Source of the DNA: Wyeomyia smithii
Taxonomy: Eukaryota > Arthropoda > Insecta > Diptera > Culicidae
Direction of reading: 5' to 3'
Assembly (NCBI RefSeq): GCF_029784165.1
Contig: NC_073696.1
Coordinates: 188,022,498 to 188,086,497, forward strand
DNA length: 64,000 bases
The position numbers and the translations under genes were made by a program. A model generated the notes under the pieces. That model was given only the letters and a program-made list of their open reading frames with translations. It ran no database searches and had not been told where the DNA came from. Shown here one piece after another: positions 44,705-57,296 of the stretch (positions within the stretch are counted from its first letter, which is position 1; the number at the start of each line of letters is the position of its first letter).

Positions 44705-45955
44705 TTTGTTCATTTTAAATTCATCTGACAATGATTAGTCTTAATGAACAATCAATTTAATTTAAAAGTACAGTTATTCGGTGACCTCTGATATTCACTG
44801 ACGAAATGCGTTGATCGGCAAATTGTAGTTGAAAAACTAGTAAAATTCACTGATACGGTGGCATACGGCACGAATCGGGTCGTTAGAACCATAAAGTCGC
44901 CTGCGTGATGCTAAATGAATAAAATTTCTGTGACGTAATGGTCTTTCAGGAGCGTATAAATCTAGTTGAGCCAGGATACTTGGACAATCGACGTGGCCAA
45001 TCAGTAACTTTTCTATAAAGACGGCCTGAGCGGTTTTTCATTGAAGTTCTAATGGTTGGATACCAAGAAGTCGGGAACGATTTTCATACGATGGTAGATT
45101 CAGTGGATCCCTCCCTGGGAGAAAATGAAGCGCCGAACGGATAAATTTCTTTTGCACCATTTCTGTTCATCTTTTTACATTACACTTTGTTTGTTTCACT
45201 TCACTTCACAGAAATAAAAATGTAATGTAAAAGTGTGTAGATTCTGTCAACAGCTCGAAGAAAAATCAAAGAATTTCTATTCTGTTTGAACAATTTGCGT
45301 GAAAAGGACTACATACTACAGAACAGGGTTCTAGGATTGATCTCACAAGGGAACAGTAAAGTGATTTAAGGTATAACGGATCACGAAATCCATCGGCAAT
45401 CTTGAATATAAATCCCAGTTGCCGGTTAGCCTTAGCAATGATGTGAAGGTTGTCGAAGGTCAATTCATTGTCCAAAATGACACCTAGATCTTTTATACAT
45501 CCCACGCGGAGGACACGGTGGCTTGCTATGGTATATTCAAACACGATTTGCGAACGTTTTCTACTAAAAGAAATTGTATTGTACTTTTCTATACTAAACG
45601 TTAAGCAGTTTGTTTCGCACCAATTCGCAAACGTAGCAAATTGTTCCTGAAGCTCCATGCAATCGCACAAACATTTTATTTCTTCGAATAGTTTGGTATC
45701 ATCAGCATAAAACAGCTGACAGTTAGAAGGCAACTGCGGAGCAGCATCGTTTACGAAAAGTGAGAAAAGTAGCGGGCCCAAATTGCTGTCTTGTGGAACA
45801 CCTGACATATTGGAAAAGCAGTCCGAGACGGCTGATCCTACTTTCACACAAACTTTACGGTCAGTCAAGTATGACTCGAACCAGCATAAGGACTCCGAAG
45901 TCATACCAAAACTTTGCATTTTATCTAGCAGTATCCCATGGTCTTGATGTTGCTG
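44705..45955 (-). pseudogene. Jockey/CR1-like LINE, 5' truncated, in mariner relic B
   Basis: Minus-strand reverse transcriptase starting inside motif A: MQSFGMTSESLCWFESYLTD, SGVPQDSNLGPLLFSLFVND (motif B, D where G is usual in PQGS), LFYADDTKLFEE (catalytic box), WCETNCLTFSIEKYNTISF, IKDLGVILDNELTF and YCSLVRSILE, open from 45919 to 45266. After a roughly 100-bp disruption (45150-45260) the C-terminal region follows: DPLNLPSYENRSRLLG, FIEKLLIGHVDCPSILAQLD, LYAPERPLRHRNFIH and YGSNDPIRA. It ends near 44705 in aaatgaacaaataaacaag. It belongs with the LINE copies at 30.0-30.5 kb and 58.8-60.1 kb; I leave the clade open between Jockey and CR1. Confidence 0.8.
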
Positions 45956-46480
45956 TAATGAAACCCGTCACGGTGCGCTGAAGAAACCGCTGGAGCTGTG
46001 GTTCACAGGCAAAAAAGCAACACTCAACGTCCCTTGGCTACAAATAATAAGCTCCTTCAGAATCATTTAAAGCATGCAATCGCTTGGAAATGGCTTGTCG
46101 AGTAATTCACATTCCCCAAGTGAGCTGTTCCTGCCTTTGGCATGGACCCTCATCGAGCAATTTATTCAATTCAGGGTCATCGAAGGTTTTTAGCCTTGCT
46201 TCTCGCGTACAGTCGTTAACATTGAAATAAATGATTTAATTCAATGAAAATCAATGCACTTTATTTTTTCTTTAAGTGGAATTAGGAAAGTTAGAAAACA
46301 AAACTAGACATTTTCACGCAACTAAAAGCATAAAGCATCACAACAAAATCACTAACATGTTAAAGCATTTGCTCAACTTGGTTTATCACGTTAAATATAT
46401 CAAAATCAATCAGCTCTTACTGTTGGCGCCATCTACTGCCAAAAAGCCTAATAATGTTGTGCTCTATATCGGTACTACCT

Positions 46481-47605
46481 ACATGGTTGATAGAACCAAA
46501 AATAATGATCCAGTTAGTATAGATATAGAAAGAGTTATATATCAGTAAAGTTTGTTCATCACTGAAGCAAAACGAGTGTACTAAATTTAGAAATCCTGAA
46601 GCGACAAAAACAGTTTTGATCTCATCGATGTTCGATAGACGATGAAAAGCGGAGGCGGTCATGGTAGCCACTGCAGAGATCCGGAAATAATTCTGTTTAT
46701 CTTGTATTTGATGTCGACAGTATTCCAGGCAACAGCTACTGCCTGATCGAACGTTTTATAAATTTTTTTATTTAATTTTAGGCTGAACGAATATCTCACT
46801 TAATGTTTTTAATGTTTCAATGTGTTATTATGAGGACAACTACCAATTTTGCTAATCTTTTTCTCGGTTATGACTAAATGATTGCCTTACTTCTCAATAA
46901 GAAAAAAAACTTTAGTTCAGCATTTGTTATTACCAACTTAAAATTAAAATCAGATCGTAAAAAAACGATATCCGGGTCAAAATCCCAGAATTATATATGA
47001 AGCGTGTATTTTCTTGAATTTGAAGACATTTTTCTGTTGGGTAACGATACGAGGTTTCGCATTTTTGGGATGTTTGATGCTCACAGCATCCTCTCAATGA
47101 GAAGGGATAGTTTTCGCGTTAACTAATACACTGTCAGTTATTATTTATATCGAAAAAGAGAATCACCGGAAAATTTCTGATGTCATGCCTTCGCAACAAA
47201 CAAAACAAAGTTTTAGGACGATTGACAACTGAACTATCAATATTTTTAGTATTGTAAAATGAATTTATTGATCGTAACTTAATAAGTATGCAAAGTAGCA
47301 TTATTACAATTCCCAATTTATTGTTACGATTGTACTGTAAAGTCGAAATATGCTACAACATTCTGCACGATTTATAACGAAGGATTAAAATTAGGGTTGG
47401 TTTTATGATGCTGTGCTTTTTCTATGCCTGCAATATGCTCACTTACTCTTCCCGCTCTAGTTGACCCTCTTTGTTTCATAGCTACGAGAAAAGCTTTCCA
47501 CAATGCGCTACCTCTTTTTATGCTAAATAATTATCTTCATGACGACATCAAGCAGCGATAAATCAGGCTGCTACTCCTGTACTTTCTGTGGTGGAAATGC
47601 GAGTA
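46481..47605. other. No recognised feature
   Basis: AT-rich sequence; short frames at 47134-47316 and nearby carry no motif. Confidence 0.5.
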
Positions 47606-49183
47606 GGGGTAAACAGGGTAAGACCGCCCTGCGGGGTAAGACCGCCCACCGTAGTTTTACTACCAAGTTATAAAATAATTGAAAAATTTCTTTAACGTGT
47701 CTATTACAGTATAATTACATAACATTTTGCACGTTTTTCTGTTTTGATAGTGCACGAACGGTCGCAGAAATAATCAAAAACAACCTTTCAGCTGGCAACC
47801 AGTCAATGCGCTATTGTTTTGCGGCAACGGGACTTAAGGTTTTTCAGTCTAAAAATCTATTGTTTTGTTCGTGAATATACGTTTAATCGCTTGCCTGAAT
47901 CTATCTTCTTTCGGAAATATCGAAGGCCGTGAGTAATCTTGTAATTTTCACTACTTTTTCGGTCAAATATGAAAATGTTCCACTGGGGGTAAAGTCGCCC
48001 ACTATACAAGAGGTAAAACCGCCACGAATCCAACTGCTTGTTGTTTTACTTCAAGACCCAAATGCCTCGACACTACAAAGGGAATATTTACAGGATCAGT
48101 TAAGCAACTTCAAGCCACATAAGACATCGATGTTAATCGACAATTTTCGATCTGGTTTAAGCTTTTCTAGTAATATATTTTAACAAGACTTATTTTTGAA
48201 ATAAGTAAACCTGTGTGAAAATGGTGTTAATGAACCAAAATAATTTTAGAGCCAGGACGTCTCGACGGCAGAATTGAAAATAGTAGTTTCTTACATTCGA
48301 AAAAAGTACACACTCTAAAAAAATTTAATGAGAAAATATAAAAATAGAATTAAAAATGTATATTTTTTTCAATTTAAAAAAAAATGTTTTTGCCTGTAAA
48401 ATCTACAAAAGGTAAGCTAAAATTTTATGGTTGTTGGATCATGGAGTAATAGAAATATTAATAGCTCAATTTTTGTGAAGAATTTTTTTTGACGGTTTAT
48501 TTGGTGTATAAAGTCGTTGGTAATTTTGTTCTTCAAAAAAAAAAAACATAGAAAATTGAAAATATAAAAAGAAGAAATAATAATAATTATTTTTTTTCTA
48601 TACATAATAAGTCTTCAAAAGAATCATACAGATAGGTTTAATGAGTTTTAATTTTTAGCTTAAAGATAGGTATATTATGAATTCAATATCTTGAAAAACC
48701 CCAATTCTGAAAAATCTATTTATTTTGAAAACCAAAAAAGTTACCTAAACATTGATTTGAACTTGAATAATCAGAAAACAAAATAAGTTAAAACTTAGGA
48801 AAAAATTTTTTTTTCAGATATTTCACAGTGTATATTTTATTTAAAAAGAAAAAAAATACCATCTACAACTTTGTCAGAGAAACTATACCGGTAGAATCAA
48901 CCGTTTCGGCCCTAAAAATATTGTTTATCCTCAAAAAATGGTGGGCGATCTTACCCCGTTGGTGGGCGGGCTTACCCCGCATGAAAAAGATCTGCACATT
49001 TTCAATGAATTTTTAAAATTTAAACAAATGCTGGAAAATAAACAAATATATTTCAGTTCTTATTTTTTAAATGCGGGTATTGAATAGAAGAACCTCTTAG
49101 CGAAGAAAAAATGAAATTGCAGCCGCAACTTTTTTTTCTATAAACAGAATTGCTAAAGGGGGCGGTCTTACCCCGCTTACCCC
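47606..49183. mobile_element. DNA element with GGGGTAAGACCGCC iterons
   Basis: A 1578-bp element flanked by TA (47604-47605 and 49184-49185). Inverted ends: ggggtaaacagggtaagacc and the complement ggggtaagcggggtaagacc. The motif ggggtaagaccgccc recurs inside each half: direct near 47614, 47632, 47985 and 48010; inverted near 48940, 48961 and 49160. One 84-codon plus-strand frame (47929-48183) reads through two of the motifs (PLGVKSPTIQEVKPPRIQL); I do not recognise it. The interior is very AT-rich. TA and the iterons recall the pogo-type elements at 4.1 and 32.4 kb, but the ends are different and the family is unknown. Confidence 0.65.
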
Positions 49184-49185
49184 TA

Positions 49186-52100
49186 CGTGGCCATTTCATG
49201 CTGTTTCTCTCATTTAAGCTCCAGTGGACCACTAGCACGGGGTGGGTGGTGAATGTATCCAGTCGGGTTTGCTTAATCATCGATCACGATAAATCTGACC
49301 GTTAACCAGTGCAGTTAGCATTTAATTGAATTATCACCTATTTCAACTACATAATCGGCTTTCGATTGCTGCAGTTATCCACTCTAATTTAGAATATGGT
49401 GTCCTGTCCCGTAGGAATGCGGTAATCTCCCCAGAGCAATGCCATATGCCAATCACCGTGCCGCCCCGCCTGCTGACAATTCATTCTGCAGTCATTCAAC
49501 CCTGCCTGTCCGGGTTGAATGCGAATGCTTGGCCTATTGCGGTCATTGATAATCTTGAGCTTTTTCGCATGGCTGCCGGCTTCATGCCATGCCGAGTTGA
49601 AGCACACACACGTGGTGGATAGTTAGTTAATGCTACTGGACTGCTGCAGTGGCACTCTATGGAACGGGGAAAACATTCCACCACCACCACCACAATTGAA
49701 TCGCACCACTGATTTTATGTTGATGAAGATGGGCTTGGCTGTTTTTTATTTGCTTAGGATTGATTGACTGCAAATTCCATGCAGATGTGAAACCATGACC
49801 ACCACTGATTTGATTATTTCTGAAAAAGATGAATTTCTAAACTAATTATATTTTTGTGGGCGTTCGTAAGGTAAATATTTTATAACAGATTATCAGCTAA
49901 TTATTTCGTGTGGTGACTTCACAACATTACCGGAGTTGATGTGTAACAGAAATATTCAAATTTTGATTTATACTTTGCGCAAACAGTAAATTTATACACC
50001 ATGTTGTTAAAAAAATTCAGTATTGCGTATTTTTTAATGTGTTGTGTGTTTTGGTCTTTGATTTAAGATAAGATTTATTAGTTTCTGAACACAATTTGTC
50101 AGGATACTCAACATGCGATTATAAGTAAAATAAAATGTTTGCTGCTTACAAAGAAATGAATGAAACCCAATAAAATTTCAACCTTAGAAGCTTACGAGTT
50201 TTCAGTCCACTTGAAATGTATAAGAAAGGATCAGTCTTTTAATTATTTATTCGTTGCATCCTAACGTGGTATAAAAATTTCGGTTAGAATATTTATAGGG
50301 TTCGAAATTGTTTCCTATGGAGCATAAAAAGCTTTTAGGCTTCAATAAAAAAAGCCGCACTCTGTAAGTACAAAATTCGACAAACATGTTGAACTTTTTA
50401 GATGAAATAAAGAACTTATCTGTCTGTTTTTTTGGTTCATATTAAATTTTATCTGAAAAAGCTTTTTTAGTCACATTTGTTTGTAGAGTAAATCAGTTGT
50501 AAAATTTAGTTTCTTCAATAAGAGCTTAATTGATCTTGACGTTTAAGGCTGCTTTTAAAAGACTATGAACTATCCTCAATAAATACATCAGAGGGGTTCG
50601 AGAGTTGTGAGCTAAATTATTTCATTCATTTTGCAGTAACAGTTTCAATACAAAAATGGCACTAGATGGACTTATTTTCTTATCTCCAAAATTTGACTAA
50701 ATTCTAGATTCGTTAGTGAATAATATAACAATAAGGCGCGCTTATTAATATAAAGTTACAGCCCAAAATACTTGGAAAAGTTTTTTTTTGTATATTTGAA
50801 TTGATGTGAACAAACCATCCCGAGCAGGAGAAAATATCATTATACTATCACATCCGGAAATTGGCAATAAACCTCATTTTATTTTGTTTTGCGCTCCTGC
50901 CGGGGATATCGCTTTTTGATCTGCATCGTTTTCCAAAATGAACTGATACATCGCTCTTGAATGTTTTGGTCTAGTCAAGGAATTATTAACAACATACTTT
51001 TTTCTCCCCATGCTCCTCTTCTGCTCTCCGCTTGTACCTACCATTTCTTCCTTCTCACTCAGCAAACACTGGTGTCTACGCTTCCGTGGTTTGTGGTTTG
51101 TATCTGATTGATAGTATGTATCAGATTTATCGTATTTCAATTCATTACTGAGTGAGACATGAAAGACATTTGTTTGTATATGTGATTTCGTTTGCTCGGG
51201 AACGATTTGCTGCATTGACAGGATATTTCGTTGAAAGCATTCCAGCTGTTTCTAGCTCTTGTTTGCCCGTCCTGTTTGACCAAACATTATGTTTACTTGC
51301 TTGTTTGCAGTACTATTTGCTCTGTTTGTGGAATAGCATCTATATGTATTCGTTTCCTCTACTATAAAATAATTAACAAATATAATTGGGTCAAAAGCAT
51401 CAAAACATGTTTTGTTGTTTTCGAAGGAATAACAGTTCCTCGTGGTACTTTTAACATGCTAGTGACCTATTTGATACGATGGTGGACTTAAATCTCTCAG
51501 GAATCGTTTCTCTAATATGGTTTCACAGTATCTGTCCCGGTTGGACGCTTGCTCTTCCCTATTTCTTTTGGGGAGCGGTACAGCAGAAAAATTAATTATA
51601 AAAGAGTCATAGGTATATTGGTTGCACCGCCCAATAACGTACAAACAACGATTTGGTACAGTAACATAGTTGTGTGTCGCCTTCGGAGCATCAATTTATT
51701 TCGCTTCAGGCTTAAAACAATGACACCAAAGGGATTCCGGCTGTCGAATGGGCAGACTATTTAAAAATGCAAATGGGTTCGACAGTGATGTTAACTACTA
51801 AACCACATCGAGCCAATCAACCTAGGATTCAAGTGGTTTCAGTGATTCAGCTTCAGGATTGATTTTTCTGTACCTACTATTTCGACCCGGTTCGTTAGAA
51901 TAACCCATGCGACGTGGACGCCATGGAAACGGTCTCCAACAGTACCGACCGACCGTTGGATGCCGGAATCACGCCTTCATCAATCATACGAAGGTTTGCG
52001 TCGGTGTTCCGGCTGGGACCTGGTACCGGGAAGCTGGGAACAATACCGGGATGCGATTGACGCAAAAAGCTCGAAACAAAGCAGGATAGATTTGTCAATC

Positions 52101-52545
52101 ACTTTCGCTGGTTCCCTGGACTCGTTCAATTTCCATCCAACCAGCGAAGCGAGAGCTGGGGGATGATTCGGTGACATTTTGTGTCATGCTGCCGTGACGT
52201 TTCCCAATTTTTGAAGCATGCGACTGTAAAACAAGCGGCTTGATGAATGAACGGAAGAATGATTCGCACGATGCGAGCGGGTCAAGCGGGGAAGCGCTGG
52301 ATCTGGTGGGCGGTAACAATGAGTTCGGCATTCGCCCAGGCAGGTTTGACTGGGGGTGTACATGAAGCACAATTTGTCTGCTCATTTGTCTATGACGTTA
52401 CGGATTGCTTGGACGATTTACTAGCAAGAAGGGTACATCAATTGATTCGAGCTTACGGTTTGCAACTAGTAGGTGTAGGAGAAAAAAATTACAAATTTTA
52501 TGCAGTTTAGTTTAAAGAATCCGATAAATATTTCATTGCAGAACC
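49186..52545. other. Unassigned, with one basic 113-codon frame
   Basis: Mixed unique-looking sequence. A minus-strand frame at 50874-51215 encodes a hydrophilic protein with a basic centre (NHKPRKRRHQCLLSEKEEMV) and no recognised domain. GC-richer patches occur at 49390-49620 and 51900-52390 with overlapping frames on both strands; no motif decides between them. Confidence 0.35.
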
Positions 52546-52900
52546 TTTTTTGTTATTGATAGCGGGTAACTCCCACTTCCGAAGGAAGCTGTTCCTGCGT
52601 TCGGCATGGTTCCTCATCGAGCAATTCCTTCGTTTCAGCGTTCAGCGTCCAAGTTTTTTACCCTTTCCTAATGCGGGCGTCGTCAACAGTCACGGCACGT
52701 TGTTGCATCTAGAGCAATCATTCCGAAAATATTTTTCACCATTCGATGCGCTTCAGTCGTCGTTTTGTTTGCATTAAATGAGAAAAGTAACACTTTCCCC
52801 GTATCAGCTTTGTTCATCGCGTTTTGAATATGTCAAAATCAACCAGCACCAAGGTGCCATCTATTGGCAAAGAATGAAAACTTAGTTGTGAACCTTTCAG
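52546..52900 (-). pseudogene. Mariner relic C, N-terminal part only
   Basis: Minus-strand translation from about 52775: KTTTEAHRMVKNIFGMIALD, ATTCRDC, then, after frameshifts, remnants of the HTH hinge. It is the same subfamily as relics A and B: tcgatgcgcttcagtcgtc (52743) matches 2704 closely, and ctgttcctgcnttnggcatg (52590) matches 46125. The 5' flank ggtgccatctattggcaaa (52854) matches ggcgccatctactgccaaa at 46425. The catalytic domain is absent. Confidence 0.75.
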
Positions 52901-54901
52901 TTTACAGCAATGATTTGTAATGAACAATCAATCAACAAAAATAATTTCCAGACATTTCACGTATCAATACTTTGTTCTAAATAAGATAATGTATGATTTT
53001 TCTCAGCAAACAATTATTTTTAATATAACTTTTATATGTTTTTTAGTAATTAGTACGCCAAAAACACAAGCGATCCTGAACAACCATTCGACACTATTTG
53101 TACCCAATATACGCAATCCAACGAAGCAACCTCAGTGTCTTCCAATTGAAGATTTCTTTTGGATTTTAAGTTTTTTGGGGCACAAAAATAAATGGAAAGT
53201 AAAGAACTGCAAATAAATGACTGGTAGAATCAAGAAATGCATTCGGAAATTCGACGTGAAGATTTTACAATGCTTTTGTTTCGCTATCATGAAAAACCTT
53301 CGTCGAAAAGTCGGTTACGGACCTTTCTCAAATGTTCATATTTTTTTCGATGATGATGAATGTATCTGAAATGAATGTATGAATGAAAAATAAATCAGTT
53401 TTTCTTAAAGTACGCATACCATTTATATACAGTAAAAAAAACAAAATTTTTGTTACCAACCGTCAATAAATTCATCAAAATAACCATACGTACGCGCTTT
53501 CAATATGTAACGACAAAATCAAAAAAAAAGGTTTTATTATGATGGAAATAAGGTGTCGAGCGAGTAATCTTGCACACCGATTGAAAAATATTCTTTCGAG
53601 AAAACCTGCTGGACGAATAGCTAAGTGGGCGTTCTCGATATGCAATCCGGAAAAAGGCATCATCAAGACTGCCAGGGCTGTCTATGGGACTAAGAGTCAT
53701 GAATAAGAGTCGTGTAATAAGTATCCATCGGGTGCGAAATCTTTTACTTTGAAGGATTCTCTGAATTGAAAGCGGTCAGAAAGCGTGCATTTCAATCGTT
53801 TTCTTATGTGGAGATTGCGACAGAGGAATTGTGTCATAAAAGACAAACTGGTACTATAGTAGAGTTCACTTAAAGATCACATAATTATTTTTTTAAAGTT
53901 CAGTTTATTAAAACAAAGAATCAAAGATATTTATACATATATGCTTACAAAGAAATTAAACAACTTATATTTATTCATAATTCTAGATAAACATTTCAAA
54001 GGTCCTATCTGCTTTCATCGTTTTTCCGGAGCGTCTTTTCATTTTGGTAATGGTTCAGCTTTAGTAACTCTCCCAACGTGGTTTCCGTTAAGAAGGCTAG
54101 AGTGATCCCTCCGCTATCAAGTTGTGCAAATAACGTGCCATAAAAGGTATTTAACAAGTTGTGGTGATGGAATGAAAGTGATCGATCAAAAAATCGATCA
54201 AAGCAGATAGAACTTTTTGAAATGTTTCTTTAGAATTGGGGTCCGAATTTTTCAAAAATTAAGCGAAAAAAATCACAAGGGTTGTGTGCGAAGCCACGAT
54301 TACAAGGGTGACGTAGAACTATTTAATAAATTCCAACAGTTAACAATTACAACAGTACAGGCCATGTTAGCGCAAAACAAATAGAGAAAAATATGTAATC
54401 CTCAATTCATTTGTTTGGTTGACCAAAAAAGGACAGTCGACGCTCGCAGCATCCAGAAATAAAGTGATTTGTTTGAGTAAAAGTAGGCTGTCACTAAAAT
54501 AAGTTTTAACAGTTAGAGTGCAGCATGCAGATTAAACTAACATTTTACTTTTCAATTACAACGCAAAACGAGAAATATTTCTATATTTTCCATCATTTAT
54601 TTGTTTCGTCCTCGAAAAGACATTGCAAAGCGATAGTGGAGATTAAGGTTGTCAGGGTACTGGTTGTCAGTGGAAAACTGTTTGTTTTGACACTGAAAGC
54701 TTGACAGCCGGTAGATGTTGAATGCTAGGATCCAGAAAGCTTGTGTTGATACTGAACTGCCTGTGTCCCACTATCTACTAAAATAAAGATTTAAATAAGA
54801 GCGAACAAGGCAAGCAGAGATACCAGAGCTATGTCGTGTTAATCTGTAGATTCTACGGATTTGTACGTAATTCACCGAATATCCGCAGAAGTGAAACATA
54901 T
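52901..54901. other. No recognised feature
   Basis: AT-rich unique-looking DNA. Short frames at 52920-53216 and 53475-53700 have no motif. Confidence 0.5.
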
Positions 54902-55440
54902 ATGGGTCATTCCATACGAAGTGTACATGCCACTTGAACACGACCTTCACGGATTTTGCTCAAAGTTGGGGGAATTGTTCATCTACTGTCTCTTTGGAAA
55001 AATCCCAATTTTGGTATCGACTGGAATACCCCTCGCTCGAATACGAAGTTTACAACTTTTTTCGTTAAAATGCTATATCTTGAGATTGGCTCATATTACC
55101 TCGGGATGATAGATGTTTCTTATGTGAAATTTTCTAAGGAATACGATGAAATGATCAAATTTAAAATAAAATGCAGCCATTTTTATTTTGCCGAAAAATA
55201 TAAATTTAGTTTTCGTCTATGAATTGTAAGAAAAAGAAAAAAGAAATTTTGAACAAAAATTGCGTGACTTTGCAATAAACAGGGGGGTCCCACAGAGCGG
55301 GGGGTATTCCAATCGACACCAAATTTGGGATTTTTCCAAAGTGAAAGTAGATGAATAATTCTCCTAACTTTGAGCAAAATCTGTGATGGTAGTGTCCAAG
55401 TTTGTGCTTTTTCGTAGTCACTTCGTATGGAATGACCCAT
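54902..55440. mobile_element. MITE with long inverted repeats, GGGTCATTCC ends
   Basis: A 539-bp element. The ends atgggtcattccatacgaag (54902) and their exact complement (ending 55440) extend into imperfect arms of about 150 bp, sharing gattttgctcaaagttgg, gttcatctact, aaaaatcccaa and gaatacccc. No target duplication is evident. A similar single end is at 10683. Confidence 0.8.
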
Positions 55441-55619
55441 GTGTAGATCTACGGACAAATCTAGAAATCTGGCGAGCCTGCCGGTAAGTCTGCAGCCACT
55501 GATACACTGCTGGCACTCGCTGCCGCTATCATTGCCGTTACAGCTGCTGCTGTTACTGTTGTTACCCACTGATACTACCAGCTTCCACTAAGTTGGGACC
55601 GTCCTTCCCACCATCCACT
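55441..55619. other. Short unassigned stretch
   Basis: Contains a gctgctgctgtt-type low-complexity patch; nothing else seen. Confidence 0.4.
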
Positions 55620-56976
55620 ACTTAAATGACTGTTTTAAGCCGAAGCAGAGTCTTGCATATCTCAAAGACAGTATTCTGTTAGAAAAAGCAAGCAGACCAA
55701 TAATATCCGTCACGTAATGGCGTTTCTGAAGTAGAAATTTATTTGGAGCACCTGAGTTTTTACCTTCCAAAAAACTAAAAATGTTCGTGTGGCAAAAAGA
55801 CACCATGGCACAGGGTGCTGCGTGTGACAATGCGCTTTTGTTGGCGGATGGACCATGCATCTACCCGTCTAGTGACGAAAGAGTTAGAGATGTCCAGCAT
55901 CTTCTGTCTTAGGCAGCCGTTCTCCTGTCTCCTTGTACACCAGCAGATCGTGCATCTTATTCCACCGCGAAGCCTTCCACGGAGTCGACGACCTCTTCCT
56001 GGTTCTCTGCTGAAGATAGTTTTGGCGGCTCTCTCGTCAGGCATTCTGGTTACATATCCAGCCCACTGAAGCATGCCACGCTGTATTACTTTCACTGTAT
56101 CAGCATTTTTGTATACGTGGTACATCGTAATTCATGCGCCAAGCAGTGATCGTAGAACCTTACACCTCATACCTACCCTCTGGATGTTCGATGTCGATTT
56201 AAATATGTTGAACATCCGGGCGCAAATTTTGCTTACCACGAGATGGTTTGGCCCCCGAAAATACTTCACATAGATGACGTCTGAAAGTGCCAGCCGTCGA
56301 TAATATGTGGTCGATCTGGGAGCAAGCCTCTCCATTGGGGTGTCTCCAGGTGTGTTTCCGTGCAAAATAGGTACCTACCTACTATAAAAGGCCGTTGGGC
56401 GCAAAGAGGTTCACTAGCCTCAAGCCGCTGACGGTGGTGGTAGAGTGACGGCTTACCCTACTTACAACGGGGTGAAAAAATTCCTGCCGCGCTACTTGGG
56501 TGTCCATATCTCCAGTGACAATCTTTATGTCGTGTTGTAGGCAATCTTTCTCAAAGAGCTAGTAAAACTCCTCCTGTATGTCGTCGGTTCAACGTACACG
56601 TTAAGTCGTTTCAATTCACAACTCACATCGTTGTCAAATGTCACAAGCGTACCAAGATAAACGAATTCATCAACTACTTACTTCTCAACGTTTAATAGCT
56701 CCTGAAAGTGCTCCTTTTACCTGGCTGGAACTGTCGGTTTATCAGTAAGCAGGTTGTCGTCCTTGTCATTAAACAAGACCGGCACAGGGAAATTCCTGTT
56801 TCTGACTCTGTTGACTGTTCTTTAAAAACTTCTCACGTCGTTTTTAGCAAAGTTGTCTTCTGCGCTAGCGAGCACCTGCTCTTCGTGCTCACGATTCTTC
56901 CGAAGGTTTGACTCTATTTTTGGCAGCTCTTCCTGTATCTTTCTGTTCTGACGCGTAGCTGCAGTGAGCATGCGGC
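55620..56976 (-). pseudogene. RTE-type LINE relic with rearranged parts
   Basis: Minus-strand blocks typical of RTE-clade elements, in an unusual order. First a linker before the RT (TVNRVRNRNFPVPVLFND, DNLLTDKPTVPAR-KEHFQEL, 56850-56700), then the post-RT motif DEFVYLGTLVTFDNDVSCEL (about 56690-56640). Next comes endonuclease-type sequence (NVYVEPTTYRR, TYFARKHTWRHPNGEACSQI, DH, DVIYVKYFRGPN, 56630-56230). Last is the C-terminus DTVKVIQRGMLQWAGYVTRM, PDERAAKTIF and GRGRRLRGR (56090-55970). The RT core is missing. The Juan-like copy 2 is inserted at 56977; the RTE may resume beyond 60658. Confidence 0.7.
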
Positions 56977-56986
56977 AACTGGCACA
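56977..56986 (+). repeat. Target-site duplication of Juan-like copy 2, 3' side
   Basis: aactggcaca, repeated at 60649-60658. Confidence 0.85.
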
Positions 56987-57296
56987 TTTTTTAAGGGGGC
57001 TTGTTTATAGTTTAAGTATTTATGATAAATATTAGTAAATAATGAGTATGTGTGTCCAATCACAAATGGTAACTTCTCAACACTATTAGAAAAATTGTAA
57101 TTTTAATTGTTAGAATTTGTTTGCTTTCGCAATTAGGACTTATCATTCGTAGGGATTTAAACCTACTTGTCAAGAAAGGAAAGTTAACTTACAACTAACT
57201 TAATTGTTAACTTATTGGCTATAAAGAGAGCTTATCGTAGCAATTGAGGATTGCAACGATTTTTGTCGAAAATTGTTAATAATTCTATTTGACATA

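Larger units (their letters stand above)
39330..46480 (-). pseudogene. Mariner relic B, shattered by three insertions
   Basis: One mariner transposase read on the minus strand in four separated blocks. Block 1 (46480-45960): N-terminal remnants, RQAISKRLHALNDSEGAYYL, PRDVECCFFACEPQLQRF and the HRIVTG-like QRTVTG. Block 2 (about 44704-44584): KKRKS-GLPG, then ENLL RPG. Block 3 (43447-43377): ATETERNQHWKQQRLQLMRS. Block 4 (39394-39330): RILREKWPKYPK. Together they follow the order between the first and second catalytic Asp of mariner transposases. Blocks are separated by a LINE (44705-45955), a DD41D element (43453-44580) and a Juan-like LINE (39395-43376). Stops and frameshifts are present; the C-terminal catalytic part was not found. 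Confidence 0.75.
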
